Source: Arcuatula senhousia (Eukaryota; Mollusca; Bivalvia; Mytilida; Mytilidae). From it: a DNA stretch of 64,000 nt. A program made the position numbers and the translations under genes. Below the pieces are notes generated by a model. That model was not told the origin of the DNA and made no database searches. It worked only from the letters and a program-made list of their open reading frames with translations. The DNA lies in NCBI GenBank assembly GCA_963971305.1, contig OZ020313.1, forward strand, positions 20,967,260-21,031,259, read 5' to 3'. Below are positions 25,286 through 40,200 of this stretch, in pieces; the first letter of the stretch is position 1, and every line of letters starts with the position of its first letter.

Positions 25286-28200
25286 AACTATTCTTACAAA
25301 TAGATCTCAAAGTGCATTATAGAAGTGTTATATTGACATATATAAAGAAAAAAATTATAACATGAAGGGGGAAAGATAAGTATGGGTTTGCGAAAAGGGG
25401 AAAATCTAGTCTATAATCATTTTTACTACCCAAATTTTAGGGGGGAAATTCAGTATATTCTGATATTTCTGGGGGGGGGGAATTAAAGTTTTTCATTACA
25501 AATGATACTTTTAGAAGCTTACTTATTAAGTATTTTATGACAAGGGTCGACCCGAGAGAAGGATACGTCTTAATTGTTGAATAAAATGATTTTTTTTTCG
25601 TTTACTGTGGTGAAGTCCCCCAAAGTATGACATCCAATAAACAAATCTTCGAAAACTACAACACCGAGCTGCAGTACGAATCATCAATATACATTAAATA
25701 TAACTTCATTAGCTGACAATCCAAGACACGATTAATTTCCTAAATTAAGTCAATGGACAACTGGCAGATTAAAAGCTCATTGTGTCTGTCAAATACAGCC
25801 ATATATTTTAAGTATTTGCATAATTATACGTCCATATAACTTTTTATCTTGTACAAGGTACAAATGTACTTCGCGATAAGCACGGCCGTCCTATGTATGG
25901 CAAAGTAAAGGAAGCTGCTCGTTGAAGGAGAAGGCAAGGTTGTTGGAACAGTCTCCCTAATTAAGTAGAAATTTTGTTTAATATACACAATATCTAATCT
26001 AATAAAACAAAATGTTTTAAAAAATATGCCTTAACACAATCCAACAAAAAAAGGAGTGAAAACGCAATCGTTTCTTCAAATTCATTATAGGCGAATATTG
26101 TCTTATCGCTTTTCTCAGTAAAAAAAAAAAACAAGTAAAAAAATTGTTGTACGAATTAATGTTTGTTTTTACATAAAATGTCACAAATTTTGGCATCTAA
26201 AAAAGCATGCATCTCCTCTTACAGACTGCACAACATATTTGAAAAAAAGAAATAATTTTGATTGACTGAGAAAAACTTTGCCACGTAAACACCCCTAGTA
26301 AGGTGGATTCACGACGATCAGGAAAGTCCAGTGAAGGATTCACGTAAAGTTGTATTTGGTAAGACGATTCAGTTTTGTCGGGTTAAATAAAAAAGTAAAC
26401 AACTTTGTTTTGTTGCAAAATTAATGTCTTTCGAAAGGTAAATTGTCAATTTAATCCCATCTCTTTATTTGTACCACAGAAAAAAACTAAAAAGTCGTAA
26501 AAGCATATACAAATCTGTTTTAAAATAAAGTTACAATTTACGAAAAACGTCAAGGTTGAGTTATGTTCATGACGAAAAATATAACATCAGATAGTTGTGT
26601 TTTTGTTTGCATAAAGTGTCTATATTTTTCATCAAAGCAAGACTATTATACGTACTTGAGACAAGTTGAAAATTTGTATTGAAAAAAATGACTATACCTT
26701 AAAAAAATAGATGTAAAAATTGGCGGATAATGTTTTGGTAATAAGAGGAGATTGTTTTGGTGATGCACGGAGTTCGGTTTAGTATCGGTTTAAAAAAAAA
26801 CATTTATATTTATATGTATTAATATCTGTGGGCAAATGCTGTATAACTACAGATAATCAATGTAAAGTTAAATATCCACATTAAGAAACTAAAATATTGT
26901 TAAATGACTCATTAGTGACAAAATATATTTAATATGACAAAAATGAATAAGACAAGACCAATCAAAGATTTGTGTTAAATATAAGATGCTTATTATTAGT
27001 GAAAATAATACAATCGATATACATCAATCAAGGCTTGGCATATTTGGTTGAATTTCTAGACATGCTCGAAAGCGAAAAAGATCATTAAGAGTTTATTATC
27101 CCTATACCAACGGTTATAGAAAAATTTTGAAAATTCTACAATTTCATCTTAAAATTTATTGTCTTACAAGCGAATGCAAAATGATTTTGATACATTTCTC
27201 ATCTCCTAGTTGAGTTTTCTCTTACTCATATCCATCTGAAATAAAAAATACAGCAAACTTCCAGAGAATAAATTTTGCTACGCCTGACGAGAAATGAGAT
27301 ACTTTCTGGAAACCTTAAGGTTTTGTAAGTTCTTTAAAAATATTTCATGAGCGCTTTTGTAGTTTATGGACGGTCCTAAATGTCCCTGTCGATTAGTCGA
27401 AGGGACAAAAAGAATCTCTCTTTGTTTTGAGGATAAACTTTTGTGTTTCAAGTAAACCCAATCTTGTGCAAACACTTCTATTAAATTTTAAAACAAAACC
27501 AAAGCTACTTTTCTGGGGCATATGCATACCAAGTTTCATCAACATAACTCCAACACTGACGCATTAAACGCCGACGCCGTCGTCGCCGCCGCTGGCAAAG
27601 TAACACTTATTGCCCGCCCTGCCACGCAAGCCAAACCCCTCCCCCGAAAAAGTGCACCTTAGATATTAAGCATGGGTCTCAAATTACGGAAGCACCAACC
27701 CATTTATCTATAAATAAATCCCCCATCCCGTTTTTTTTATTCGTTAGTTATGTAGTAAGTTTTGCCTTTACTCCCAAGCAGCACGATTTCGAATATATTC
27801 GGGAGATGTACATAAAAAGGGTAATACAATGAACATTAAATGATGATGAAGTGGAGGAAATGGTTAGTTAGTAAGTTATTGCTTTACTCCCAAGCAGCAC
27901 GATTTCGGCTATATCCGGGAGATGAACATGAAAGTGATGATACAATGAACATGAAATGATGATGAAGTGGAGAAAATGGGGACACAAGGCCAATCGGGTA
28001 GGAGAGTTTTTGACTGCCACTGGAAAAAGGAGTGATGGGTTGGAACGGGAAATTTAGCCTCCTGCATGGGGATCTTACGGGTCCTACTCTTACCGAGACC
28101 TGCAGCAGGGTTCTTTAACGTGCGAGGAACGTGACATTTTTCCCGACACGGTGCACCACTATGGTTTGCGGTCAGGTTTTCCGCATTATCGCCTGACGAC

Positions 28201-31200
28201 CCCGCATCTCTCGATGTCAGGGCTGCCCCATTCAACCACCTGGGGCACACATCCCAGTCGCTTTGTGGGCAAAGCGGCCTGACCCGATGTCAGGTTTCTG
28301 AGCGCTCTTTAGTGGACTTTTACCGACAAGCGTAGCGCTGAAGCAGGCCTATTCGCCACCCGGAACCCGCACGGGTTGTGGAGGAAATGGGGACATCGGG
28401 CCAATCAGTGAGGATAGTTTTTGACTGCCATTGGAAAAAGGTTTGATGGGTAGCCTGGACGGACAGTTAAGCCTCCTACATGTGGATCCTTCTGCAGCTG
28501 GGTTCTTTTTTCCAAACACGGTGCAGGTTTTCCGCATTATAGCCTGACGACTCCGGGATTCATTGTGACAGGTCTGCGCCATTCAACCACTTGGGGCACA
28601 CATACCAGTCGTTATTTGGGCAAAGCGGCCTGACACGACAAAAGGTTTCTGAGCGATTTAAAGTGGACGTTTACCGATAAGCTAAAGTGCTGCTGCGGGC
28701 TTATTTGCCATCAGTGACCCGCACGGAGGTTTTGCAATTCGAAAAAAGTAAATGCTGTAACGAAATGAAATGTGTCTGTTTACAGGAATATAAGGGCAAC
28801 CAATTCACAGTCATTGCTAATGCAGGTTCGTTTCAAAAATGAGACAGCATGTAGATGCATACCCTTCCAGATCTAGAGAAATCTGAGATGGGGTATTTAA
28901 TTCCAAATGATGCAAACATAGACGATATTTAGATGTGGAATAAGTGTACGCGACACAACAAACAATTCAAAAAATCACAACGGAAAACAGCAAGCAGTCT
29001 TCAACATGACCATAGGTCACTGCTTACCGTCTTGCATTGGCCAAAGACTTATAATCAATCAATCAATCAATCAACTTTTATTGCCATATAAATCTCTGGA
29101 TTTGTGACAAACACAAGTAAAACAATACAATTTCTATACAGCAAGTATATACACATTTTACATATGAAACAATACCAATGAACATAAGTTAAGTATAATA
29201 CAATACAAAAGTTTCAAAACCAATCCCTAAATCATCAACGAAAGACCCAATTCTTGACATAAAACAGTTAACACAGAATGACAAGGACAAACAGAGGCTT
29301 TGGCAATGTTTCCTAGCTAAGGACAGGCACATATAAAATGTGGAGGGGTTAAACTAGTTTTTTGGATCCAACCTTCCCCCTATTGATAGGCTTGCACAAA
29401 GCATACATATAAAACACACTGTAAAACTCAATCGACAAAAGTTCAATTCAACAAGAGAGAACCTAAGACAAAATACTGTACGAAAACAACAAGACGAGGA
29501 GGAACTCTCTTGAGAACACTCGAAGTTACTGACAACTAGCTAAGAAACATTTACGGTATCGATTGATGTAAAAAAATTAAATACATCAGTTCTAAATCCG
29601 ACACCCCACGTCAAAACAATGAATGATTTAGAGTTGTATCACCACACAGAACCGACATAATTGATCGCTGTGGTGCTTATAAATAATACAGTGGATACAA
29701 AGTGAAAATTTAACGTTTTAAAGTTACTATCAAGCTATCAATATTTCTGCCAAAACATACCAAATGCAAAGATTTTACTAAAACATTGAATTCGTATCCT
29801 TTTAAGCCAGTTTTTAATTTCCATAAGGTTGTTCTTGAATTTTTGTGCTTTATAAACTACATTGCTGTAAAAATCAGGATGAGATATTCCTTTAACAATC
29901 AGAAATCTACGTGTACAATCAAATTTTTCGATGAGATGTCCATATTTATGTGCAAATTTTGTAAAAGATTTGACTAATTTGTGGTAACGATAACCTTGTT
30001 TTAGCAATTTTTCTGTAATAAAACGGTTTTTATCATTAAAATCAGACACATCACTGCAAATGCGAGCATACCTGACTAATTGTGAAATGTATACCCCGTA
30101 AGCTGGAGCTAATGGTACGTCTCCTTCAAGAAACGGAAAATTAACTATTGGGAATGAAAAGTCATTCCGTTTATCATATACTTTAGTGTGTAATCTACCA
30201 TTGATAATGCTTAAGTCCAAATCTAGAAATGGACATCTACTGTCGGTCGAGTTTGCTTTATTTAGGGTTAATTCTTTAGGATATATATCATTTATTAAAT
30301 TTGAGAATGTGGGGTTGTTTAAAGCAAGTATGTCATCTAAGTACCTATATGTATAGTTAAAAGTTTCGATAAGGTGGTTTTTGTTTGGGTCTTTTTGTAG
30401 CTTGGCCATAAACTGTGATTCGTAACAATATAAAAAAAGATCAGCTATGAGTGGAGCACAATTGGTTCCCATTGGAATACCAATGACTTTGCGATAAATT
30501 TGTTTACTGAACCGGATGTAAATATTATCTAAAAGAAAGTTTAATGCAGTAATAACTTCTATGTTGGTCCAATTAACATAACCTTTGTGGGTTTCGTTAC
30601 TAAAAAAACGATTTACTATGTTATTAAGAAACGTTTTAGGAGCATTTTAAGATATCGTAGGGTCATATTGATTTAATTCCTTCTAATTAAGTATCTGCAA
30701 AAAAAGTGGGACATTCGAGTGTTAAAATTCAAAAAGGGCAACAACAAAACCAGTTAACATGAATGTGAACAGCACGAAGAAACACAAAACATAAAACAAA
30801 TACAAAATCAACAAAACAGTTATCAACGACGCAAACTCAAGTCGATCGAAAGTAAACTCGTGTGCTCCGGAATACAAATGACAACAAAGTTCCAGACAAG
30901 TAAGCAGTTCCTGTATGCATGCTTTTTAACACCCGTCGCGGCGCCAATTTCAAATTCAGCGTGTCAATTCCAGTAAAGGAAGATAAAACAAAACCTTATG
31001 ACAAATGAGCTCATGATGTCTTCCTAAAAAATTCTTTAGTCAAGACTGCAATTAAGGAGCAACATAACCCTGTGTTAGCACTTTTTGTGTCATATGTGTG
31101 ACGCGCTGCAAAGGAAATCGATGTAATATTTCCGCAAGCTCTGGAGTAATGAACCAACTGTGGAACTTAAAACTCCATTAGCTGGAGTAAACGGAATTTG

Positions 31201-34200
31201 CTACACAACTTGACAAGGAGTATAAAAGTTGACGATTTGATATAGTTTTTTTAAAAGTTTTCCTTTGGAGTTTATTTCGAGATTTAGATCTAAATATGAA
31301 GCAGACTTTTTAGAATCCGTTGTTTTCTTTATCTCAAGTTTCTGGCGATAAATGAGTATTGAGAATCGTTCAGTGAAAGGACATCATCAATATAACGGAT
31401 AGTGAAGTTAAAAGAGAGAGCTAGTCTACGATCCTTTTTTTGTCTAGAACATGTATAAGTGATTGTAAGAAGTCTGCTTCATATGAATGAAGAAATTAAT
31501 CTATTATAGCTTTATTAATGCAAATTTTACCCAAAAGGTTGTAAGCATATAACAAGTAGAAAATATTTAAAATTTGGAATGTAAGCATGCATGATATCCG
31601 AATTAACGAATTCTGTTAGTTCCTGGAAAACACGAAATGAGTTGCAGTTATTTTGGTCAAATATGCAACTTATAAATACGCAATCTTATGTTAATAACCA
31701 TAAAAATGTATGATATAACCCGACAAGACAGTATCCACAATTTACCAAAACAGAAGTCTATAACTGAACAAAACTGAATCCTCTAAAATGGTGATACAAT
31801 TTACTGGGATGATGTGTCATAATTTGAATTTCTTAAACAGTTCGCAGTACTCTTCTTGCATTTTTAAATTTAAAATGATTTAAAAAGAACGTGGGTACAC
31901 ATTGCATGCTTTATCATAAGTTTGAAAGTGTTGTTTACTTTTAATTTAGAGTTATAAAATGTATAACCTTTTTAATCATAACTTTTAAACCATTAATGAT
32001 TGATTAACCAAACTTTCACATTTTATTGAAATCAATACAAAATTGTAAATTGTAAAGAAATATAAATAATACATAGGTTTATGTTTATTCACAATGCTCA
32101 GGTGTGCATTGTATGTGTGTTTTGTAAACAATATATCGATTGAAAAAGGGACGAATTCAACCCACCAAATACAACATTACGTGAATCCTTCACTGGACTT
32201 TCCTGATCGTCGTGAATTCACCTTACTAGGGGTGGTAAAATCGGCTCGTGAAGAATAATGTATCGTAATTTTTAGTTCATGAATGATGTTCGTAATGGAT
32301 AAAAATTAGTTAATCTATGTCGTTCAATACCGGGTATATCAAAATACAATTACAGGTAGCATAAACCTCGTCTATATATTTTACTACACTAAAATGTAAA
32401 CCCTAAAATTTATAAACAATAGAAAATACTATAACTGTTTAAATCAGAATTATTGTCACTAGTTTGACCTAACAGTTGAGAAAAAGTGATGAGCAAAGAG
32501 CGTTATGAAACGCCCTTATTTGAATTTTGTTCAGCAGTGCCAAATGGCCTCGTTGAAGGCTGCTGGCGGTTGTCCATTGTGGTTTTTCTAAATTGCCGTT
32601 TAATTGTGGGCTGTGTCGCGTACACTTATTCCACATCTCTTTATTTTCTATTTTTTGCAGAGTTTGTCTCCTGTGCCGTGTGGATGCTGTAAAACGTATC
32701 CCCGTGCTTGAGGTGTATGCTCTTATATATTTTAATGATGGTAATTTTTGTACGCGAGATAGCTTTCAATATTTTCAACCACCTTGTACTTATATTACAT
32801 CTTCATTTTTTGCCCACTTGGGCCAATTGCACAACCGCGAGCAGTGCCAAATGGCCTCGTTGAAGGCTGCTGGCGGTTGTCCATTGTGGTTTTTCTAAAT
32901 TGCCGTTTAATTGTGGGCTGTGTCGCGTACACTTATTCCACATCTCTTTATTTTCTATTGTAGTCTCTACATCCTTTTCGGGATGAAAATTGTAAGTACC
33001 TTTGAAAATAATCGATAATATCGACCAATTTAACTAATCACTCAACAAAAATGATGTAATGGATCCAGTTTAGAATGTTTGTTACAGGGCTTGCTGACTT
33101 AAAACCAAATAAATGTACACTTCTACCGTAAGTAATTCCCCGGAAGGAAATCGAATGGATTGCTATATTTGAAAGTTATGTTACCTAAACTTAAAAAAAA
33201 GGCCTATTTAGCCCCTATCAGCAGTTCCTGTCATTACATAACGAAAATAAATGTTGCCGATAAAACGAACAAAAGTCGGTTGATTTACCTTAGCACGGAG
33301 ATAAGTGCGCACAAAGACCGTACATCAAGTTGGTTAAAGACGATTAGGAATCCACTTAAGTCAACATCTGGGACATGCATTTCCTATGTAAAATTGAAAA
33401 GAATTAGGCAGGAAATTTAAAAACAGCTTTTGCTTTAAAAATTACTTCAATTGATTCCTTTCAGTTAAATCTAGTGCAAGCTAGATTTTGTTTTGTTAAA
33501 AATGTATTTAAATAAGATAAAATTTAAAAAATCTTAGGCCAAGTTAAGGTACGTTTGACCATAGAAGTATTAAATTTAATACTTCCATGGCTTGACTTTT
33601 GTGAAATTTTGTGATTAAACATCAGTATTGTATTAATTTAAATGAAATTTTCAACAAAATATTACTAGCTTGCACTAGATAATAAAATTAAAAACTCGTT
33701 TTTAAAGCCGATTTATTATATATTATTTCTAATTTTTCTGTATAATTCTTTTTAAATTTACATCAGTCTCGATCACCCAGACGCTTATCAATAGGGACAG
33801 TCCCATTACCTATTTTGTGAGTACTTTCAGGCTTTATCATAACGTTCGACGAAAATCACTCAACCGTATGTTCAGAATTCTATACATATGGTTCAGTGAT
33901 TTCATGCAAATACAATAGCGAGAGATGTGAGTTGTTCGCTTATAACATAATATTTCTTATTTTACAATAAGAGATCCTAATTTACATTTTTGAACACAAG
34001 TTGGTTTTATTAACAATAAAAAACATAGCACATCAGTTTTGTTTGTTTCCTCCGCACACTTACACATTTGTTAAGATCTGTAATTTAGCTCCGCCCACTT
34101 GGTCAAAGGTCGAAGGTCAACAATCCGTAAGTAAACGTCAACGAGTATTGATACACGATATGTAGTGCACATTTATATCGCATTTATGTTGGGGTATAAA

Positions 34201-37200
34201 TATGTAACTGTTATTTTAGACAATCCGTATAACATTTAACATACAATACACGATTAATGTTCTGTAATAGATCCTCTGGTATCAATATTGACTGACCGAT
34301 TTACCCTGTCTAGACGGAAAAAAAACGCGAAAATCAGATAGCTATATGACTCAATAAGGCTCTGCCTAAAAATCGTTTTATCGTTAAATTGTACTCACGG
34401 GCGTCTACTTGGTTTTGGAAATTGTTTATGTTTTTATTCTTCTCGAAAATGTAACGTTTATTTTGTTCAAGAGTAAACAAGGGGTTGCACTTAGTCGTGC
34501 TAAGCATACCCCCACTCAGCCATTCAGAAAACAGGAAGTAGACGACCAACTGACCTGGAAAGGGGAGGCACAGTACAACTCATCATGCTAAAGCTGTATA
34601 CCAAAATTGAAATCAATCCCTTCTCTAGAAGCCAAAAAATCTGTTACGAAAAAATGTCTATTTTTGACCCATAAACAAACTAAGTCAGCTCGGAAAACAG
34701 GAAGTAGATGATGGACTGACCTGGAAAGGGGTGGCACGGTATATCTAATCATGCTGAAGCTGTGTACCAAATTTGAAACCAATCCATCCAGTAGAAGCCG
34801 AGAAATCTGTTACGAAAATTTCACTTTTCAAATTTTTTATCCTAAAAAGTCTAAGTCGGCTCGAAAAACAGGAAGCAGATGATGGACTGACCTGGAAAGG
34901 GGAGGCACGGTAAAACTCATCATGCTGAAGCTGCGTACCAAATTTGAAACCAATCCATCAAGTAGAAGCCGAGAAGTCTGTTACGAAAAATTTCACATTT
35001 CAATTTTTTTTCCCTAAAAAAGTCTAAGTCAGCTTGGAAAACGGGAAGTAGATGATGAACTGACCTGGAAAGGGTAGGCATAGTATAACTCATCATGCTG
35101 AAGCTGTGTACCAAATTTGAAACCAATCCATCCAGTAGAAGCTGAGAAATTGAACCGGACGGACAGACGGACGGACGGACGGACAGACAGACGGACGGAC
35201 AGACGGACGGACAAGGTGATTGCAATATAGCCCCCTCTCTTACGAGTGGGGGTATAATTACAAGCTTTAGATAAGGGTACAAAATGTATAAGGAAACAAG
35301 TTTCATTTTCTTTCAGACATAATGAAGCAATCTGATAAATAACAGGCACATATAAGCCTGTATACATTAATCACTCATTCTCCGGTAAAATGTACACTTT
35401 GATTTGTAAGAAACGAAAATTCTAAACTATTTGAATTCTGAACAATTTTTCGTTCCATGAATGTTCAGAGAGTCGGGAGCTTTCCCATAAAAATTTTAGC
35501 AACACTGCTACAATAAAAGCTAGAATATACGTTTCCAGACAATACATGAATGTTAGAGACGTCATGTCATCGTTAAAATTACTAATATTAATTTTCCACA
35601 TTTCAAAAAACCGTTTATAATATTTTGTTACATTGCTTGGAAAATATTTTGTATGTTTGGCGTTAATGCTTTAATTTACTGTTTTTAAATTAATAAAATT
35701 TCCAGGAAAATCGATCTATATTTGATCAATTTGTATTTTAATTACTATGAAATGATATAAAACAAGTGTGAAAATGCACGACGTCATCAAACGTTATTAT
35801 ACAATTATTGACTGTGGTATAGGTTGACATCTATTTTTATCAACCTGAAAAAAAATTATTTAAACTGAGCCGAAGGCGAGGTTAATATAATTTTTTGAGG
35901 GTTGATAAAATTGAGGTAAACCTATACCAAAGTCGATAAATGTTTTATTACATGAAAACTTGTATGCTGAAGACTGAAAGCACCATACCACTTACATACA
36001 GTGATACATGTTAATTTGTTAAAATCACCTGTAACATTGCTTCAAAAAAAGCTGAATTGTGAAAATTTAATTTCAACGAAAACAAATTTTATCACAGATT
36101 CTTCTGACATGATTATCACATTAATCACATATCAATTTTCAAGTTGAAATTGACGGTGATATTTGAACATCCATGAAACACTGGCATTGGTAAATTGTTT
36201 GGTGTACATCACAGATTCTTTGGAATGTTTTCTTTCTGAACTTTGTTCGGAGGAAATCATGCGATCTTTTTTAGTCACTTTCAGGGGTCTAGAATCTATT
36301 TTTAGGAAATAGTAGGGTAACATCACTTTCCATCGTGTTTATTTACTATTTTTAGACAATTTTAGGCTGTTCTGTCTCTACATCAAAACTTTTTAGGGTT
36401 GTTTAGGCCAATCAAATTAATGCAATTTTTTAGTCATGTAATAAACAAATTTAACGGTTTTTCTGATAATTTCCTAAAACTATTAGTAACAAATTATTTA
36501 TTTGTGTACCGTTTTTTATTCTATTAACATGCCTAATTTTTGTGCGTTAGTTTTGTCTTGTCTTTCTGGAATGAATGTTCGAAATCGCCAGGTCCAAAAA
36601 GTAAAAACGCACTTAAAAAAAACTAATAGACGATAAAGAGATGTGGAATAAGTGAACGAGACACAACCAACATAAAGAAACGGCAATTTAAGGTGGTACT
36701 TGCACACAACACCAAAACTTTCCTGTCAACAGATTTTCTTTAAAATTTGTGAATAGACACTTTAGAAATTCAATTAGAAAAAGACATGATACAACTCTTA
36801 ATCATTCATTGTTTTGACGTGGGGTGTCGGATTTAGAACTGATGTATTTGATTCTTTTACATCAATCGATAAATGTTTCTTAGCTAGTTGTCAGTAACTT
36901 CGAGTGTTCACAAGAGAGTTCCTCCTTGTCTTGTTGTTTTCGTACAGTATTTTGTCTTAGGTTCTCTCTTGTAGAATTGAACTTTTGTCGATTGAGTTTT
37001 ACAGTGTGTTTTATATGTAGCTTTGTGCAAGCTTATCAATAGGGGGAAGGTTGGATCCAAAAAACTAGTTTAACCCCGCCACATTTTATATGTGCCTGTC
37101 CTAAGCCAGGAAACTTTGCCAAAGCCTTTGTTTGTCCTTGTCATTCTATGTTAACTGTTTTATTTCAAGAATTGAGTCTTTCGTTGATGATTTAGGGATT

Positions 37201-40200
37201 GGTTTTGATACTTTTGTATTGTATTATAAGTCTTGGGCCAATGCAAGACGGTAAGCAGTGACCTATGGTCATGTTGAAGACTGCTTGCTGTTTTCCGTTG
37301 TGATTTTTTGAATTGCTGTTTGTTTATGTTTGTTGTGTCGCGTACACTTATTCCACATCTCAATATCGTATATGCTTCTGAGTTAGTTTTCGAGATAACT
37401 ATGGAACGCCAAATTAACATCAATTCAATTAATTGTACCTATCTTCAAATAATTGAAGATATCTTCAATCATTTGAAGATATCTTCAAATAAATTGAAGA
37501 TATCTTCAATTCAATTGTACCTATCTTCAAATAATTAAAGATATCTTCATATCAATTGAACCTATCTTCAAATGAATTATACCTAGGTGCAATTTAATTG
37601 CACCTAGGTATAATTCAATTGTACCTATCTTCAATTGAATTGAAGATATCTTTAATTCACTTGAAGATAGGTCTAATTCCAACATCTCCATAATTCATTT
37701 GGAGATATCTCCAATTCATTTGAAGATATCTTCAATTCATTTGAAGATATCTTCAATTCAATTACACCTATCTTCAATTGAATTATACCTATCTTCAATT
37801 CAATTATAGATATAAAGACAATTGAATTGAAGATAGGTTTAATTCAATTGAAGATAGGTTCAATTCGATTGAAGATAGGTTCAATTCAATTGAAGATAGG
37901 TTTAATTGAATTGAAGATAGGTACAATTGAATTGAAGATAGGTACAATTTAATTGAAGATATCTTTAATTGTGCTGAATTGTACCCAGGTTCAATTGAAT
38001 TGAAGATAGGTATAATTGAATTGAAGATATCTATAATCGAATTGAAGATAGGTATAATTCAATTGAAGATAGGTATGATTCAATTGAAGATATCTTCAAT
38101 TATTTGAAGATAGGTATGATTCAATTGAAGATATCTTCAATTATTTGAAGATAGGTACAATTAATTGAATATATGTTAATTTGGCGTTCCAAAGATAACT
38201 GATACTGAAGGTCGGCTTTTTTACATTGAAATGTTAAAGAAAGTGCACAATTTTAAAGGAAAATTCTGATTTTACAAAAATCTTATCAATAGAATTTTGT
38301 AAATTTTTGATATTTCATTTGGCTTTTATATTGCTTTAAAATGATAGGAAGAAAAGTGGGTGCTTCTGATTTAGTTTTTCAGATAAACACAAAAATATGT
38401 CAAAAAGTAGTCAAAATTTGCAAATTTAGTCATAAATTATCTCCCTTTGTCAAAATGCAGAAATATGCAGTTCTGTTAGGTTTAAAGAATACTTTATAAA
38501 ATAAAATAAACAAAATAAAGTAACAAATGTTCTAACGCTATTGATAACAAAACAAAGTTAAAAAAACATCACTATGATTTTCTTAAGAAAAATTTCAAAT
38601 TCTTGAAAACCTTTCAGTTTTTAATTAAATTTATTTTTGGAAATTATGTGATCACCCGCAAGATCCCCCTTAAACAAGAGTTAACACTAAAGTATGTCTC
38701 GCCTGCCGGCACCATCAGAAATAATAATTCTTACTTACTCCACTATATTTTGCAATTATAAGGATTTTCAGTCTCTCAGATCAAAAGGTGTGTATAGAAC
38801 TTACACATTGCTAATATATGCAATTAAAATAAAAAGAGTTACCAGAAAATCAAGGTCAAGGCCAAAAGATGGGGATGAAACTGTGTTAAGCTATTACTGG
38901 GGCTAATGCATACCAAGTTTCATCAACCTAATATTTATAGTTCTTGAGATATGGAGGTACTCACACAACCTTAACATTGCTTTATGTATTGAAAATTGTC
39001 AAAGTCACTCAACCAGAAAATCAAGGTCAAGTTCGATAGATGGGGAAGCAACTGTGCTAGGCTACTACTGGGGCATATGCATACCAAGTTTCATCAACCT
39101 TGGACTAATAATTCTTGAGATATGGAGGTGCTCGCAAAACCTTACCCTTGCTATTATATGTTTTAAAAATTGTCAAAGTCACTCAACCGGAAAATCAAGG
39201 TCAAGGTCAAGTTCGAAAGATGGGGATGCAACTGTGCTAAGCTACTACTAGGGTATATGCATACCAAGTTTCATCAACCTAGGACCTATAGTTCTTGAGA
39301 TATGGAGGTGCTCATAAAACCTTACCCAAAAAGTTAATGCCGCCGCCGTATGCCGTCGCCTCCGCAGCCACCACCGCCGGTAAAGTAACACCTACATGTC
39401 TGTCCCGCTCTGTTCGCAGGCGAGACAAAAAAAATCACAATGGAAAACAGCCAGCATTCTTCAACATGACGCGAGGTCGCTGATATATAGTTAACAGGGA
39501 AAAACAAAAGCTTTGACAAGGATTCCTGTCTTAGGCACATATAAAATGTGGCGGGGTTAAACAAGTTTTTTGGGCCCAACCTTCTCCTATTGTTTTAAAA
39601 TCTTTGTACAAAGCACAATTATAACACACTATATAAATCAAATCGATAAAAATTCAATTCAGCAAGAGAGAACCTGAGGCAAGAGTTTATAAGGCACGTA
39701 AATTAAAAAAAAATCCTCTTGACATGGTAATTTGGCTTAAATCTTATTAAAGAAATGAAACAAGTTTGAAGTTCTGGTAAAATCTTGAAATTTATTGGGG
39801 TTTTTTGGTAGATATATTGATAATTTGATAGTAACTCTAAAACGTTAATCTTTTACCTTTTGACCATTGTATTGTTTTTAAGCATTACAGCAATCAAATA
39901 TGTCGGTTTTGTTTAATGATATAATACTAAATCATTAGTTGTTTGAAGTGTTATGCTGGATTCAGAATCGATATGTTTTTTTTTAACATCAGTCGATAAA
40001 TGCTTCTAAGCTAGCTGTCAGTAACTGGGAGTGTTCTCAAGAGAGTTCCTTTATGTCTCGTTGTTCTCGTATAGTACTTTTGTCTAAGGTTCTCTCTTGG
40101 TGAATTGAACTTTATCGATTTGATATTAAAAGTGTGTTATTTTTGTGCTTTGTACAAGATAAACAATAGGGGGAAGGTTAGGCCCCAAAAAACTAAAACA

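Larger units (their letters stand above)
26290..32234. mobile_element. Possible 5.9-kb element or inverted pair bounded by a 67-bp inverted repeat
   Basis: CACCCCTAGTAAGGTGGATT and the next 50 bases (GACGATCAGGAAAGTCCAGT, then GTTGTATTTGGT) recur inverted at about 32166-32234 with a few differences. Between them are SINE-like repeats and a Penelope element, so if it is one element it is heavily nested. No target duplication is seen, so two independent inverted copies remain possible. Confidence 0.45.
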
